This document shows, one piece after another, positions 35,474 through 43,794 of a stretch of DNA of 64,000 bases. A model generated the notes under the pieces. That model saw only the letters and a program-made list of their open reading frames with translations. It was not told where the DNA came from and did not search any database. Source of the stretch: Bacteroidota bacterium (lineage in GTDB: Bacteria > Bacteroidota > Bacteroidia > Chitinophagales > Chitinophagaceae); NCBI GenBank assembly GCA_016712665.1, contig JADJQP010000007.1:77681-141680 (forward strand), read 5' to 3'. The position numbers were made by a program, and so were the translations under genes. Numbering within the stretch: position 1 is the first letter of the stretch; each line of letters starts with the position of its first letter.

Positions 35474-36196
35474 CTAATCATAGAGCTGAAACATAATAGG
35501 AAGCGCATAATTTACTTCAACTATAGTGCCGTCCTGCATACCCGGTTTCCAGTGTGGCATTGCTTTAATTACTCTGATAGCCTCGGCGTCAAGTGATTCA
35601 TGTTTACGCTCTCGTACTTTTACGTTGTCTATCGTTCCATCCGTCTTGATCTGAAAGTTTACTACAACTTTTCCCTCAAGGTTTTTATTCATTGCTTCTT
35701 TCGGGTATTTTAGATTTTGACTTATGAAGGTAAGCATGGCATTTTCTCCACCCGGAAATTCAGGCATCACCTCATAGTCTGTATGGGCAATTACTTCACC
35801 CTTTGAATTGTAGCATTTTCCATCAATTAATTTTCCTTTTTCAAAAATATCGGTTCGCTTTCGTTGACCGAGTTTGTAATATGAAACTATTTTCACATAC
35901 CCATCTTTGTCTAAATCTAACTCAGATTGTACCTGTCCGCTTTCATAGTAGTTTACTTCCTTGACAAAGACTTTTTGCTTAATGGTTCTTTCACTTTTCT
36001 TTTGACCACTTATATAAAATAGAGTGGTACTGTAGTTTGCAGAGTCTATTGGTTTTTTGGGGTGAATCCTAAAAAAGACAGCCTCATTTCTATTGTCGGT
36101 TTTGAATTCATGCTTGTCAAAAAATAGGGTGTCTTGCGTTTTTGCCACCGTAGAAATTACTAAAAAGAGAAAGGTGCAGAGAAGTTTGATGTTCAT
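35474..36196 (-). CDS. TonB C-terminal domain protein with signal peptide
   Basis: The 240-residue protein has a signal peptide (residues 1-20), then repeats of Tyr-rich, MORN-like text (VNYYESGQVQSELDLDKDG, VSYYKLGQRKRTD) and a TonB C-terminal domain at about 150-238 (YPKEAMNKNLEGKVVVNFQIKTDGTIDNVKV). The usual TonB anchor helix and Pro-rich linker are missing. Bacteroidota have many such toxin-antidote or MORN-like plus TonB_C proteins that may bridge the outer membrane. Partner and substrate are unknown. Confidence 0.82.
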   Translation of the reverse strand: MNIKLLCTFLFLVISTVAKTQDTLFFDKHEFKTDNRNEAVFFRIHPKKPIDSANYSTTLFYISGQKKSERTIKQKVFVKEVNYYESGQVQSELDLDKDGYVKIVSYYKLGQRKRTDIFEKGKLIDGKCYNSKGEVIAHTDYEVMPEFPGGENAMLTFISQNLKYPKEAMNKNLEGKVVVNFQIKTDGTIDNVKVRERKHESLDAEAIRVIKAMPHWKPGMQDGTIVEVNYALPIMFQLYD

Positions 36197-36368
36197 ATTT
36201 TACAAATTGGGGGTATCAAAAAATGGGTTTTAGTCAGTCAAATATAGGTACTCCTAAATCATTTGCAGCTTCTTAATTATCCTACTGGTGTTATAGGTGC
36301 ATTGCGTTTGGTAAAGGCAATTTGAAAGCCGAAAATATATTCAAAAAAGGTCGTTGAAAGGTACTTAC

Positions 36369-37277
36369 TTAACGCCCCTGTATATAATTATTCAATTCGG
36401 TTTTGGAACTACTAAATGAAAATACATTATTTACCTTAAAATAGTTTCGAGGTTCGGTACAGTGATCGTACGCGTATTTGGCAAATTCTAATTTAGATCC
36501 TTCAAAACTGAATAGTTTGCAGATGGTACTGATTTGCATCGTGTTCAAACAATTGGTGGAGGCAATTTGTTTTGCCAAATCTAAGCGGGTTTCGTCAAAT
36601 CCTTCATTTTTTAAGGTATTGCGAACCTCTTCAAAATCTCTGTTGTTCATGGCATAAGAATTCATACACCCTTGCCCCATATTGGCATTGTTATCATAAT
36701 AATGATTCGATACATCCTGTCTTCGTGGATTGCCATTATTTCGGTTTTGATAATTTGCATTATTGTCTACCTGCACATTCATATTGACACCACCTCCGTT
36801 TAATTGGATGCCCACACCGCCATTACCGGAATTTCCCATTGCATTAAAACCCGGTCCAGAAATGATGATACCCGGTTGTCCATATCGATATACGGTACAA
36901 TTATTGGGTCGAATCATATTTTGCTGTGCAGGCACAAAGGAGAAAAAGCGCAACATTTGCTTGCCATTTTTATCCTTTTTAATTTTATAGGTAACATCCT
37001 GCGGAATACCGTCAGCATCGGTTAGCATCAACATATTTTTTGAAATATCCTTTAAGGATTGATCCTCAAATACGATTTTGCAATTGTAATAGGGCTGCGG
37101 TAATTCCTCTAGTCTGATATTGGTTTGGGCCACATCATTTTGTCGTTCACCATTCAAAATCAGAAAGAACTTGTGGCCATCTTCCGAAAAAATAGTCAGG
37201 TTAGCCGTTGGCAAAAATTGTGCCCCTGCCTGAATTGAAAACAAAAGGCTACATGCAAAAAGGATTATACGTGTCAT
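36369..37277 (-). CDS. DUF4476 protein, exported
   Basis: The 302-residue protein has a signal peptide (MTRIILFACSLLFSIQAGAQ). A beta-rich N-terminal part (about 30-120) and an Asn/Gly-rich linker follow. The last ~90 residues form DUF4476: FEEVRNTLKNEGFDETRLDLAKQI and SFEGSKLEFAKYAYDHC. The family is common in Bacteroidota and uncharacterised. A -7 box (TACTTTTG) is upstream. Confidence 0.85.
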   Translation of the reverse strand: MTRIILFACSLLFSIQAGAQFLPTANLTIFSEDGHKFFLILNGERQNDVAQTNIRLEELPQPYYNCKIVFEDQSLKDISKNMLMLTDADGIPQDVTYKIKKDKNGKQMLRFFSFVPAQQNMIRPNNCTVYRYGQPGIIISGPGFNAMGNSGNGGVGIQLNGGGVNMNVQVDNNANYQNRNNGNPRRQDVSNHYYDNNANMGQGCMNSYAMNNRDFEEVRNTLKNEGFDETRLDLAKQIASTNCLNTMQISTICKLFSFEGSKLEFAKYAYDHCTEPRNYFKVNNVFSFSSSKTELNNYIQGR

Positions 37278-37296
37278 AGTCTCTTTTTTTGGATAA

Positions 37297-37304
37297 CAAA
37301 AGTA
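37297..37304 (-). promoter_or_regulatory. Promoter -7 box (TACTTTTG)
   Basis: Minus-strand TACTTTTG, 19 bases upstream of the DUF4476 start codon. Confidence 0.5.
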
Positions 37305-37332
37305 AGATAAAACGGAAATATATCAGTTAAAT

Positions 37333-38109
37333 TTAAGCTCCTACAAAGGTTGCCTTTCTTTTTTCGAGAAATGCAGTAACTCCTTCTTTCATGTCGGCAG
37401 TGGCGAAACATTCACCAAACAGTCGTACTTCAGTTTCAAAACCATCAGCACTTCCGGCCTTGTTTACACAGGCTATTACCTTCGCTAACGCTAAAGGAGC
37501 TTTGGAATTAATGATGTTGAGAATTTCTTTGGTTCGTTCAATCAGAGATTCGGCTGTTGTAACATGATTTACCAAGCCCATTTGCAAGGCCTCGTTGGCA
37601 TCTACCAAATGGGAGGTCATGCACCATTCCATTGCTTTACCCTTTCCCACCAATGCGGTTAATCGTTGTGTACCACCATAGCCGGGTATCAAGCCTAAGT
37701 TTACCTCTGGTTGCCCGAACTTTGCATTTTCGGCAGCTATTCTAAAATGACAACTCATGGCGAGTTCACAACCGCCACCCAAGGCAAACCCATTAACAGC
37801 TGCTACGATGGGCTTGGGGCAATTTTCGATTTTGTCAAACACCAAGGTTTGCCCTCTACGTGCCAAATCAGAACCTTCGGCAATACCCATTGTGGTAAAT
37901 TCGCTGATATCAGCACCGGCAACAAATGCTTTTGCTCCCGCTCCAGTAATAATCGCACTGCGTATTTCCTTGTTTTCTACAAGCATATCAATAGCATTAC
38001 CTAATTCCTCAATCACATCTTTGTTTAATGCGTTCAATTTGTCCGGTCTGTTGATGGTGATGGTGGCAATTCCTTCTTGATGCTCAAATAGTAATGTTTT
38101 AAATTCCAT
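37333..38109 (-). CDS. Enoyl-CoA hydratase / crotonase family protein
   Basis: The 258-residue protein has the crotonase order: TITINRPDKLNALN near residue 17, AFVAGADISEF (oxyanion hole), AAVNGFALGGGCELAMSCHFRIA (second oxyanion segment with the catalytic-type Glu) and PEVNLGLIPGYGGTQRL (second catalytic-type Glu). It likely hydrates enoyl-CoA in fatty acid degradation. It lies downstream of the B12-binding domain gene on the same strand, 126 bases apart, so a shared operon is uncertain. Confidence 0.92.
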   Translation of the reverse strand: MEFKTLLFEHQEGIATITINRPDKLNALNKDVIEELGNAIDMLVENKEIRSAIITGAGAKAFVAGADISEFTTMGIAEGSDLARRGQTLVFDKIENCPKPIVAAVNGFALGGGCELAMSCHFRIAAENAKFGQPEVNLGLIPGYGGTQRLTALVGKGKAMEWCMTSHLVDANEALQMGLVNHVTTAESLIERTKEILNIINSKAPLALAKVIACVNKAGSADGFETEVRLFGECFATADMKEGVTAFLEKRKATFVGA

Positions 38110-38204
38110 GTTTGTTTTTTTTATCGTAAGATTTAATGTTTGTTTTTTTTAGTATTTGATGGAAGGAGCTGATTTTTGCAAATCTGCAATATGATGAGAC
38201 TTTG

Positions 38205-38221
38205 ACCATGGCGGCCATGGT
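38205..38221. repeat. Perfect palindrome ACCATGGCGGCCATGGT
   Basis: Seven-base arms around CGG. It lies 14 bases downstream of the B12-domain gene. A terminator-like stem, but there is no T-run, so it may be an operator, a weak terminator or chance. Confidence 0.4.
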
Positions 38222-38235
38222 TCCATTGGGTATTT

Positions 38236-38652
38236 TTAGGCTTCATTGGCTCTTTTTTCATTCACTACTTCCTTAATATAAGCTGCTATTTCATGGGTAG
38301 AAGTACCCGGACTAAATAAGCGACCCACGCCCAATTCATTTAATTTTTGCATATCTTCACTAGGAATAATTCCTCCTCCGGTTACTAGAATATGTTCTAA
38401 TTGTTGCTCTTTGAGAAGGCTCATGATGGCCGGAAACACTGTATTGTGCGCTCCAGATAAAATGCTGACACCAATAGCATCCACATCCTCCTGCATGGCT
38501 GCGGCCACCACCATTTCGGGCGTTTGACGCAACCCGGTGTATATGACCTCCATTCCGGCATCTCGTAAGGTGGCAGCTATTACCTTGGCTCCTCTGTCGT
38601 GACCATCCAGTCCTACCTTTGCTATTAACACTCTTATGGGTCTTGTTGACAT
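38236..38652 (-). CDS. Stand-alone cobalamin-binding domain (methylmalonyl-CoA mutase small-subunit type)
   Basis: The 138-residue protein has GLDGHDRGAK (Asp16-x-His18-xx-Gly21), the base-off/His-on B12 loop, then VSILSGAHN and VTGGGIIP, as in the C-terminal domain of methylmalonyl-CoA or ethylmalonyl-CoA type mutases. Here it occurs without the catalytic TIM-barrel part, as in two-subunit mutases whose large subunit is encoded elsewhere. It probably helps succinyl-CoA/methylmalonyl-CoA rearrangement, but a different acyl-CoA mutase is possible. Confidence 0.88.
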   Translation of the reverse strand: MSTRPIRVLIAKVGLDGHDRGAKVIAATLRDAGMEVIYTGLRQTPEMVVAAAMQEDVDAIGVSILSGAHNTVFPAIMSLLKEQQLEHILVTGGGIIPSEDMQKLNELGVGRLFSPGTSTHEIAAYIKEVVNEKRANEA

Positions 38653-38669
38653 GCTTTGAAAAACTTGCG

Positions 38670-38677
38670 CAAACCTA
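38670..38677 (-). promoter_or_regulatory. Promoter -7 box (TAGGTTTG)
   Basis: Minus-strand TAGGTTTG, 17 bases upstream of the B12-domain start codon. Confidence 0.5.
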
Positions 38678-38811
38678 CTAATAAATGGTCATAAAAAGCA
38701 GATTTACCTGACAAGTTTTGACAGAAAGTTGGTGCTTATTGGCCTTTTTTGCCAACCAATTGACAATAAATCGGGTCTTTTTATTATTCAAAGAACTTGA
38801 TGTAACTTTAC

Positions 38812-38827
38812 GGTTGGTTTACCAACC
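38812..38827. promoter_or_regulatory. Inverted repeat GGTTGGTTTACCAACC at a likely transcription start
   Basis: Seven-base arms GGTTGGT / ACCAACC with a two-base centre. It directly follows TAACTTTA (38803-38810), a one-mismatch -7 box, and lies 24 bases before the large T9SS gene. It could be an operator or a 5' hairpin. Confidence 0.5.
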
Positions 38828-38851
38828 ATTTTTAAACAAAAAGCGTTCACC

Positions 38852-41800
38852 ATGACAAAGTTTTACTTGCCGCTGTCTTTTTTATTTGGCACCTTGCTAT
38901 TGCTTTCCAATCCAGTACAGGCTGACGATCATTCGCATCTGAAGTTTGTGGAAAATAAAAACCAATGGACCGAAGAGGTCAAGTTTAAAACCGACTTGAA
39001 TGGCGGACACGTTTATTTCTCCAATAATAGCTTTCAGTATGTGTACTACAGCATGGCAGACCTTGAGCGAGTACATGAATTAAAACACGAAGTGGGCAAT
39101 GCTGCCTATGATGCTAAAATAAAGTGTTATGCGTATAATGTTCATTTTGTGAACGCCAATGACAGACCCAACATTACTAGTGAGAATAAATTACCCTATT
39201 ATGAAAATTACTTTATTGGGAATGATCCCAAAAAATGGGCAGGAAATGTAGGTGTTTATGAAAATATCCGGTACCAAAATTTATATGAAGGCATTGATTT
39301 GAAAGCGTATAGTATCTCCAAATCGTTTAAGTATGATATATTGGTACATCCCAATGCAGATATTTCGCCCTTGAAATTGCGATATGAAGGCGTTCGCCCC
39401 ACTTTGCTCGCGAATGGCAATTTGAAAATGGATATTGGATTCAATACGATGGAGGAAACCGCTCCCTATTGCTATCAAATGATACATGGTAAAAAGGTGG
39501 AGGTGAAGTGTAACTATGTGTTGAGCCAAAATGGCGATTTGAGTTTTGCTTTTCCAAATGGGTATAATACATCCTACGAATTGGTTATTGACCCGGTGTT
39601 GGTATTTGCCACTTACAGTTCATCTACAGCCATGACCTTTGGGTTCAGTGCTACCTACGATTTGTCCGGAAGTTTATATGCCGGCGGTGAGTGCTTTGGA
39701 GTTGGGTGGAATTTTACGGTAGGTGCTTTTCAAACCACTTATGGTGGTGGGGTAGATGCCGGAATTAATAAGTATACTCCAAATGGTAGCGGAATTGTTT
39801 ATGCTACGTATTATGGTGGTAGCGGCTCTGATTTGCCCAATAATATGGTGGTAAATGCCAATAATCAATTAGCCATGACAGGTGCCACCACCTCAAGCAA
39901 TTTGCCGGTGACTATAGGTTGCTACGATAATACCTTAGGAGGGCAAACAGACGCCTATGTGGCACATTTTAATAGTGCAGGTACGGCTCTTATCGGAGCA
40001 ACCTATATTGGTGGAAGTGCCATTGATGGTGCCAATTCTACTCAATTGAGTCCTAATTATGGTGATGGCAACAGAGGTGAGATTTATTTTGATGTAAACG
40101 ATGATATCGTAGTGGCTGTAAGCACCACTTCTGCCGATTTTCCTACCACTCCGGGGGCCTACCAGTCGGTGTTAGGGGGCCAACAAGATGGTTGCTTTTT
40201 TAAACTGAATAATACCTGTAGCAATCTCTTGTTTAGTACGTATATCGGGGGTTCCGGTATGGATGCTGCTTTTTCTATTGCGAAAACAAGTATTGGAAAC
40301 TGGGTTATTTGCGGCGGTACTACCAGTGCGAATTTTCCCACTACTCCAGGCTCTATTACCCCTGCACCACAGGGTGGTACCGATGCCTTTGTAACAGTGT
40401 TTAATAATGCTGCCACCGGTGTAGTAGCATCTACCTATATTGGCACCAATACCTACGATCATGCTTTTAAAGTGCAGGTAGATCCGAATGATACTATTTA
40501 TGTTTGTGGACAAACCAACGGCGTCAATTTTCCGGTTTCTCCGGGTGTTTACAGCAATCCCGGAAGTACCATTTTTATACAGAAATTAGACCCTAATTTA
40601 AATGCACTGATATTGAGTACCAGAATTGGTCAGCAAAGCAATTTGGTACCCACCGCCTTTTTGAAAGATAATTGTGGGAATGTTTATTTTGCCGGGTTTC
40701 AGGCTGGACCCGGACTACCGCTCACTGCTAATGCATTTCAAGTAGCGCAGGGTGGTTTTTGGTTGAGTGTACTCACCGGCGACTTCTCAATGCTGGTGTA
40801 TGCCACCTATATGGGGGCTGCCGGCGATCATGTAGACGGAGGTACCAGTAGGTTTGATCCACAAGGTATCGTGTATCATTCTGTATGTACAGCTAGTGCC
40901 AATCAGTATCAAAGTCCCGGATGCTACTCGCCCACCAATATGGCAGGAAGCTGGGATGTGGCTAGTTTTAAATTCAATTTTGAATTGTCTGGTGTAACGG
41001 CCGGTCTTAATATTAGCCCCAACGATTCAGGCTGTGCACCGTATCCGGTTACATTTATTAATAACTCACAATTTGGGTTAAATTATATGTGGTATTTTGG
41101 GGATGGAGACTCCTCTAATTTGGTAGCTCCTACACATACCTATTTGGCAGCTGGTGTTTATAATGTGATGTTGGTGGCCTATAATCCAAATGGATGCATT
41201 AGCAGTGATACAGCGTATACCCAAATAAAAGTAATTGCAGGGGTAGATGCTACATTTACCACCAACGTGGTTTTAGATTGTGTTGACGATACGGTACATG
41301 TTAGTTTGATTGATACCAGTCAGAATGCCTTGTTTGCGTGGAATTTTGGCAATGGCGGTTTAGCTACCGGCCATACCAATACCATGTTTTATAATAATCA
41401 GGGAATCTATACCATTACCTGCACGGCCAGCAATGGATTTTGTTTTGATACAATGCAAACGGTTGTGAATCTCTTGCATCCTATTGATGCAGTATTTGGT
41501 ATTAACGACTCCATTTGTTTAGGACAAATTACCGTGGCCTCAAGTAACTCAGTACCACAAGGATTTATTATTCATACCTGGGATTTTGGCGATGGAACCA
41601 TTGTCAATAATGGAACACCGATTCAGCCACATACCTATACAGCACCGGGTTATTATACCATCAAATTATTGATAACCGATACATTGGGTTGTACGGACAG
41701 TGCCTTCCAAAATGTATTTGTAGATCAGCCGGCTTATGTAAATTTTACTGCCTCCGATAGTAATGTATGCGTGGGGCAACCTATATTTTTTAATGATACA

Positions 41801-42472
41801 GTGGCTCCACATACCTTATGGTTTGAGTGGAATATGGATGATGGTACCAATATGCTCAATGTGCATGACCCACAGTATTCATGGCAAAAGGGTGGTACGT
41901 ATAATGTGAAACTCATAGGTCATTATTTGATTTGCCCTGCTGATTCTGTGGTGAAACCAATCATTGTAAATGAGTATCCCAGTTTGAGTTTAGGAAAAGA
42001 CACTGCTATTTGTCCGGGAATTACCGGCTCATTGTTGCTTACCGATCTCAATAATCCAACCGCACTATACCAATGGAGTACGGGCGAAACCGGCAATGGA
42101 ATTACGGTAACCCAGCCGGGAAGATATTGGGTAAAGGCTAGCAATGGGGATTGCAGCACGGTTGATAGCATATGGATTAAGCGTGATTGTTACCTCAATA
42201 TTCCGAATGCTTTTTCACCGGATGGAGATGGGCTCAATGATTATTTTCTTCCGCGAGAATTATTGAGTAGTGGCTTGAAAAGTTTCACCATGAATATTTA
42301 CAATCGCTGGGGCGAAAATATTTTCACTACGTCCAGTTTGGATGGTCGTGGATGGGATGGCAGGTATAATGGTGTGCCTCAGCTTATGGGTGTGTACGTT
42401 TACGTAATTGATGCAGCGTTTATCAACGATGTAAAAAAGACCTTTAAGGGGAATGTGACGTTGGTGAGGTAG
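38852..42472 (+). CDS. Large SBBP/PKD surface protein with T9SS type B (CHU_C) tail
   Basis: The 1206-residue protein has a signal peptide (residues 1-24), then a DUF7948-like region (KFVENKNQWTEEVKFKTDLNGGHVYF). An SBBP-type beta-propeller follows (about 255-700) with repeated ATYIGG/STYIGG units. Then come four PKD-like domains near 735, 830, 907 and 990 (YFGDGDS, WNFGNGG, WDFGDGT, WNMDDGT). The last ~90 residues start NIPNAFSPDGDGLNDYF (about 1113), the gliding-motility-associated C-terminal (type B) sorting domain. It is probably an adhesin or surface-layer protein. It has an inverted repeat near its start site. Confidence 0.92.
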   Translation: MTKFYLPLSFLFGTLLLLSNPVQADDHSHLKFVENKNQWTEEVKFKTDLNGGHVYFSNNSFQYVYYSMADLERVHELKHEVGNAAYDAKIKCYAYNVHFVNANDRPNITSENKLPYYENYFIGNDPKKWAGNVGVYENIRYQNLYEGIDLKAYSISKSFKYDILVHPNADISPLKLRYEGVRPTLLANGNLKMDIGFNTMEETAPYCYQMIHGKKVEVKCNYVLSQNGDLSFAFPNGYNTSYELVIDPVLVFATYSSSTAMTFGFSATYDLSGSLYAGGECFGVGWNFTVGAFQTTYGGGVDAGINKYTPNGSGIVYATYYGGSGSDLPNNMVVNANNQLAMTGATTSSNLPVTIGCYDNTLGGQTDAYVAHFNSAGTALIGATYIGGSAIDGANSTQLSPNYGDGNRGEIYFDVNDDIVVAVSTTSADFPTTPGAYQSVLGGQQDGCFFKLNNTCSNLLFSTYIGGSGMDAAFSIAKTSIGNWVICGGTTSANFPTTPGSITPAPQGGTDAFVTVFNNAATGVVASTYIGTNTYDHAFKVQVDPNDTIYVCGQTNGVNFPVSPGVYSNPGSTIFIQKLDPNLNALILSTRIGQQSNLVPTAFLKDNCGNVYFAGFQAGPGLPLTANAFQVAQGGFWLSVLTGDFSMLVYATYMGAAGDHVDGGTSRFDPQGIVYHSVCTASANQYQSPGCYSPTNMAGSWDVASFKFNFELSGVTAGLNISPNDSGCAPYPVTFINNSQFGLNYMWYFGDGDSSNLVAPTHTYLAAGVYNVMLVAYNPNGCISSDTAYTQIKVIAGVDATFTTNVVLDCVDDTVHVSLIDTSQNALFAWNFGNGGLATGHTNTMFYNNQGIYTITCTASNGFCFDTMQTVVNLLHPIDAVFGINDSICLGQITVASSNSVPQGFIIHTWDFGDGTIVNNGTPIQPHTYTAPGYYTIKLLITDTLGCTDSAFQNVFVDQPAYVNFTASDSNVCVGQPIFFNDTVAPHTLWFEWNMDDGTNMLNVHDPQYSWQKGGTYNVKLIGHYLICPADSVVKPIIVNEYPSLSLGKDTAICPGITGSLLLTDLNNPTALYQWSTGETGNGITVTQPGRYWVKASNGDCSTVDSIWIKRDCYLNIPNAFSPDGDGLNDYFLPRELLSSGLKSFTMNIYNRWGENIFTTSSLDGRGWDGRYNGVPQLMGVYVYVIDAAFINDVKKTFKGNVTLVR

Positions 42473-42474
42473 AA

Positions 42475-43457
42475 TTACAAGTTAATCACAGATAATACTC
42501 GAGTATTCAGATTGATTACGATGATTTTGGGTGTAGACACAAATGTGGCGTCAGAGTTTTCGATATTCTCATATTTTTCTAACAATACAAATACCTCATT
42601 GGTTTTATAAGAATAACTTACACTTTGTATTTCTGTATTTTTACATAATTTCAGCAGTTTTGTATGTAGGTTAGAAGAAAGATTGAATGCCTTCAAGTAT
42701 CCATCATTGACATAAACGAATTCGGTTTTTGAAATCCAACATAAATGGTAAACGCCATATTTTGTGATATAAGGTAAGTAGGGAACAGTGGAACTTGTTT
42801 TATTGCTCACATTATTAATTTGGAAACCTGTGGCAGGGATATTATCTGTAATGGATAAAAATAAATTATCTTCATTCTGCCAGTCGAATCCATATCTAAT
42901 ACTAAATGTGAGCGTATCTCTCTTTTTAGTATTAATATCAAACACAATATCTGTACCCTTATGCGTAACGCTGTCAGCTTCCGTGCACATTATTTTATCT
43001 CCTGAAAAATTCCAAAAACAATTCCATCCTGCTCTAATAATTTTTGTGAGGCTGTCCCCGTTTGAATTGATAGTCCATAAATGATAATTTTCTTCATTGT
43101 AGAATAAGACATGCCCAGTATTGTTTACTTGCGGATTTCCCGATTTTGTAATGGTGTCCAACAAAACTTTAGAAGTGAGCGTATGCCGGTCTAAACGATA
43201 TAATTTGGTATTAAACATTCCATCTTTACCTTTATAAAAAAATTCACTAGGATTATTCGGGTTTATATGCAGCCAATCAATATAATTATTCGAAAAAATA
43301 AAGTGGGGAAACTGGTTGGTAGGTACGGGCACAAAAATTCCATCACAAGAATCTGTCAAATCAAAAGGACTGTATCGGGGCTAGGTGGGTTTTTCTTACA
43401 ATTGGTAAGGGAAAGCAATATGATTAGTAAGCAGCAGTATTTAAAAAAATTCATCAT
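42475..43457 (-). CDS. Lipoprotein with a beta-propeller-like fold, one frameshift near the N-terminus
   Basis: The main frame runs leftward from about 43370 to 42475. Its own first Met would leave it without a signal. Upstream, in another frame, ATG 43457 opens a lipoprotein signal (MMNFFKYCCLLIILLSLTNC) that then hits a stop. Adding one base at about 43367-43368 (GG to GGG, plus strand) joins them as PFDLTDSCDGIFVP and gives 327 residues. The body has repeated blade-like segments (LWTINSNGD, WNFSGDKIMCTEADS) as in TolB/WD-type propellers. Family unknown. ATG 43454 is an alternative start. Confidence 0.7.
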
Positions 43458-43779
43458 GAAAAAAAATGCCCTTCAACGAAGAGTGCGATTTTACTCAAAG
43501 ATAGTAAATTATCTACCAATGTTTCCTTTCATCTATTTCTATCGTTCTATTTTTTTTGTATGTTCAACGCCTATCTGACACCGAATTGTGGGTTGTAATG
43601 CCTGCGATACGTGATAAGTCTATTACGTTTATTGCCGACAAATTGGCTAATCTTAGCAATTCAACAAGCTATCGTCCCCGATAACAATTCAATCCACTTT
43701 CTAGCATTGACTATTTCCTCAACATGGCCACCTTTTGATTCTGTAAAATTTTGACATATTTTATTAAAAACATTGGTAT
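43458..43779. other. Gene-free divergent spacer
   Basis: No supportable gene, RNA fold or repeat was seen. It separates the leftward lipoprotein from the aminopeptidase gene, whose promoter box is at its right end. Confidence 0.5.
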
Positions 43780-43787
43780 TACATTTG
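43780..43787 (+). promoter_or_regulatory. Promoter -7 box (TACATTTG), leaderless spacing
   Basis: Exact TAnnTTTG match ending seven bases before the aminopeptidase ATG at 43795. Confidence 0.6.
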
Positions 43788-43794
43788 CTTCTTA

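Noticed and set aside
35167..35496. A 109-residue frame in the GC-rich spacer
   Set aside because: It overlaps the TonB-like gene end, has no promoter box or family features, and is best explained by base composition.
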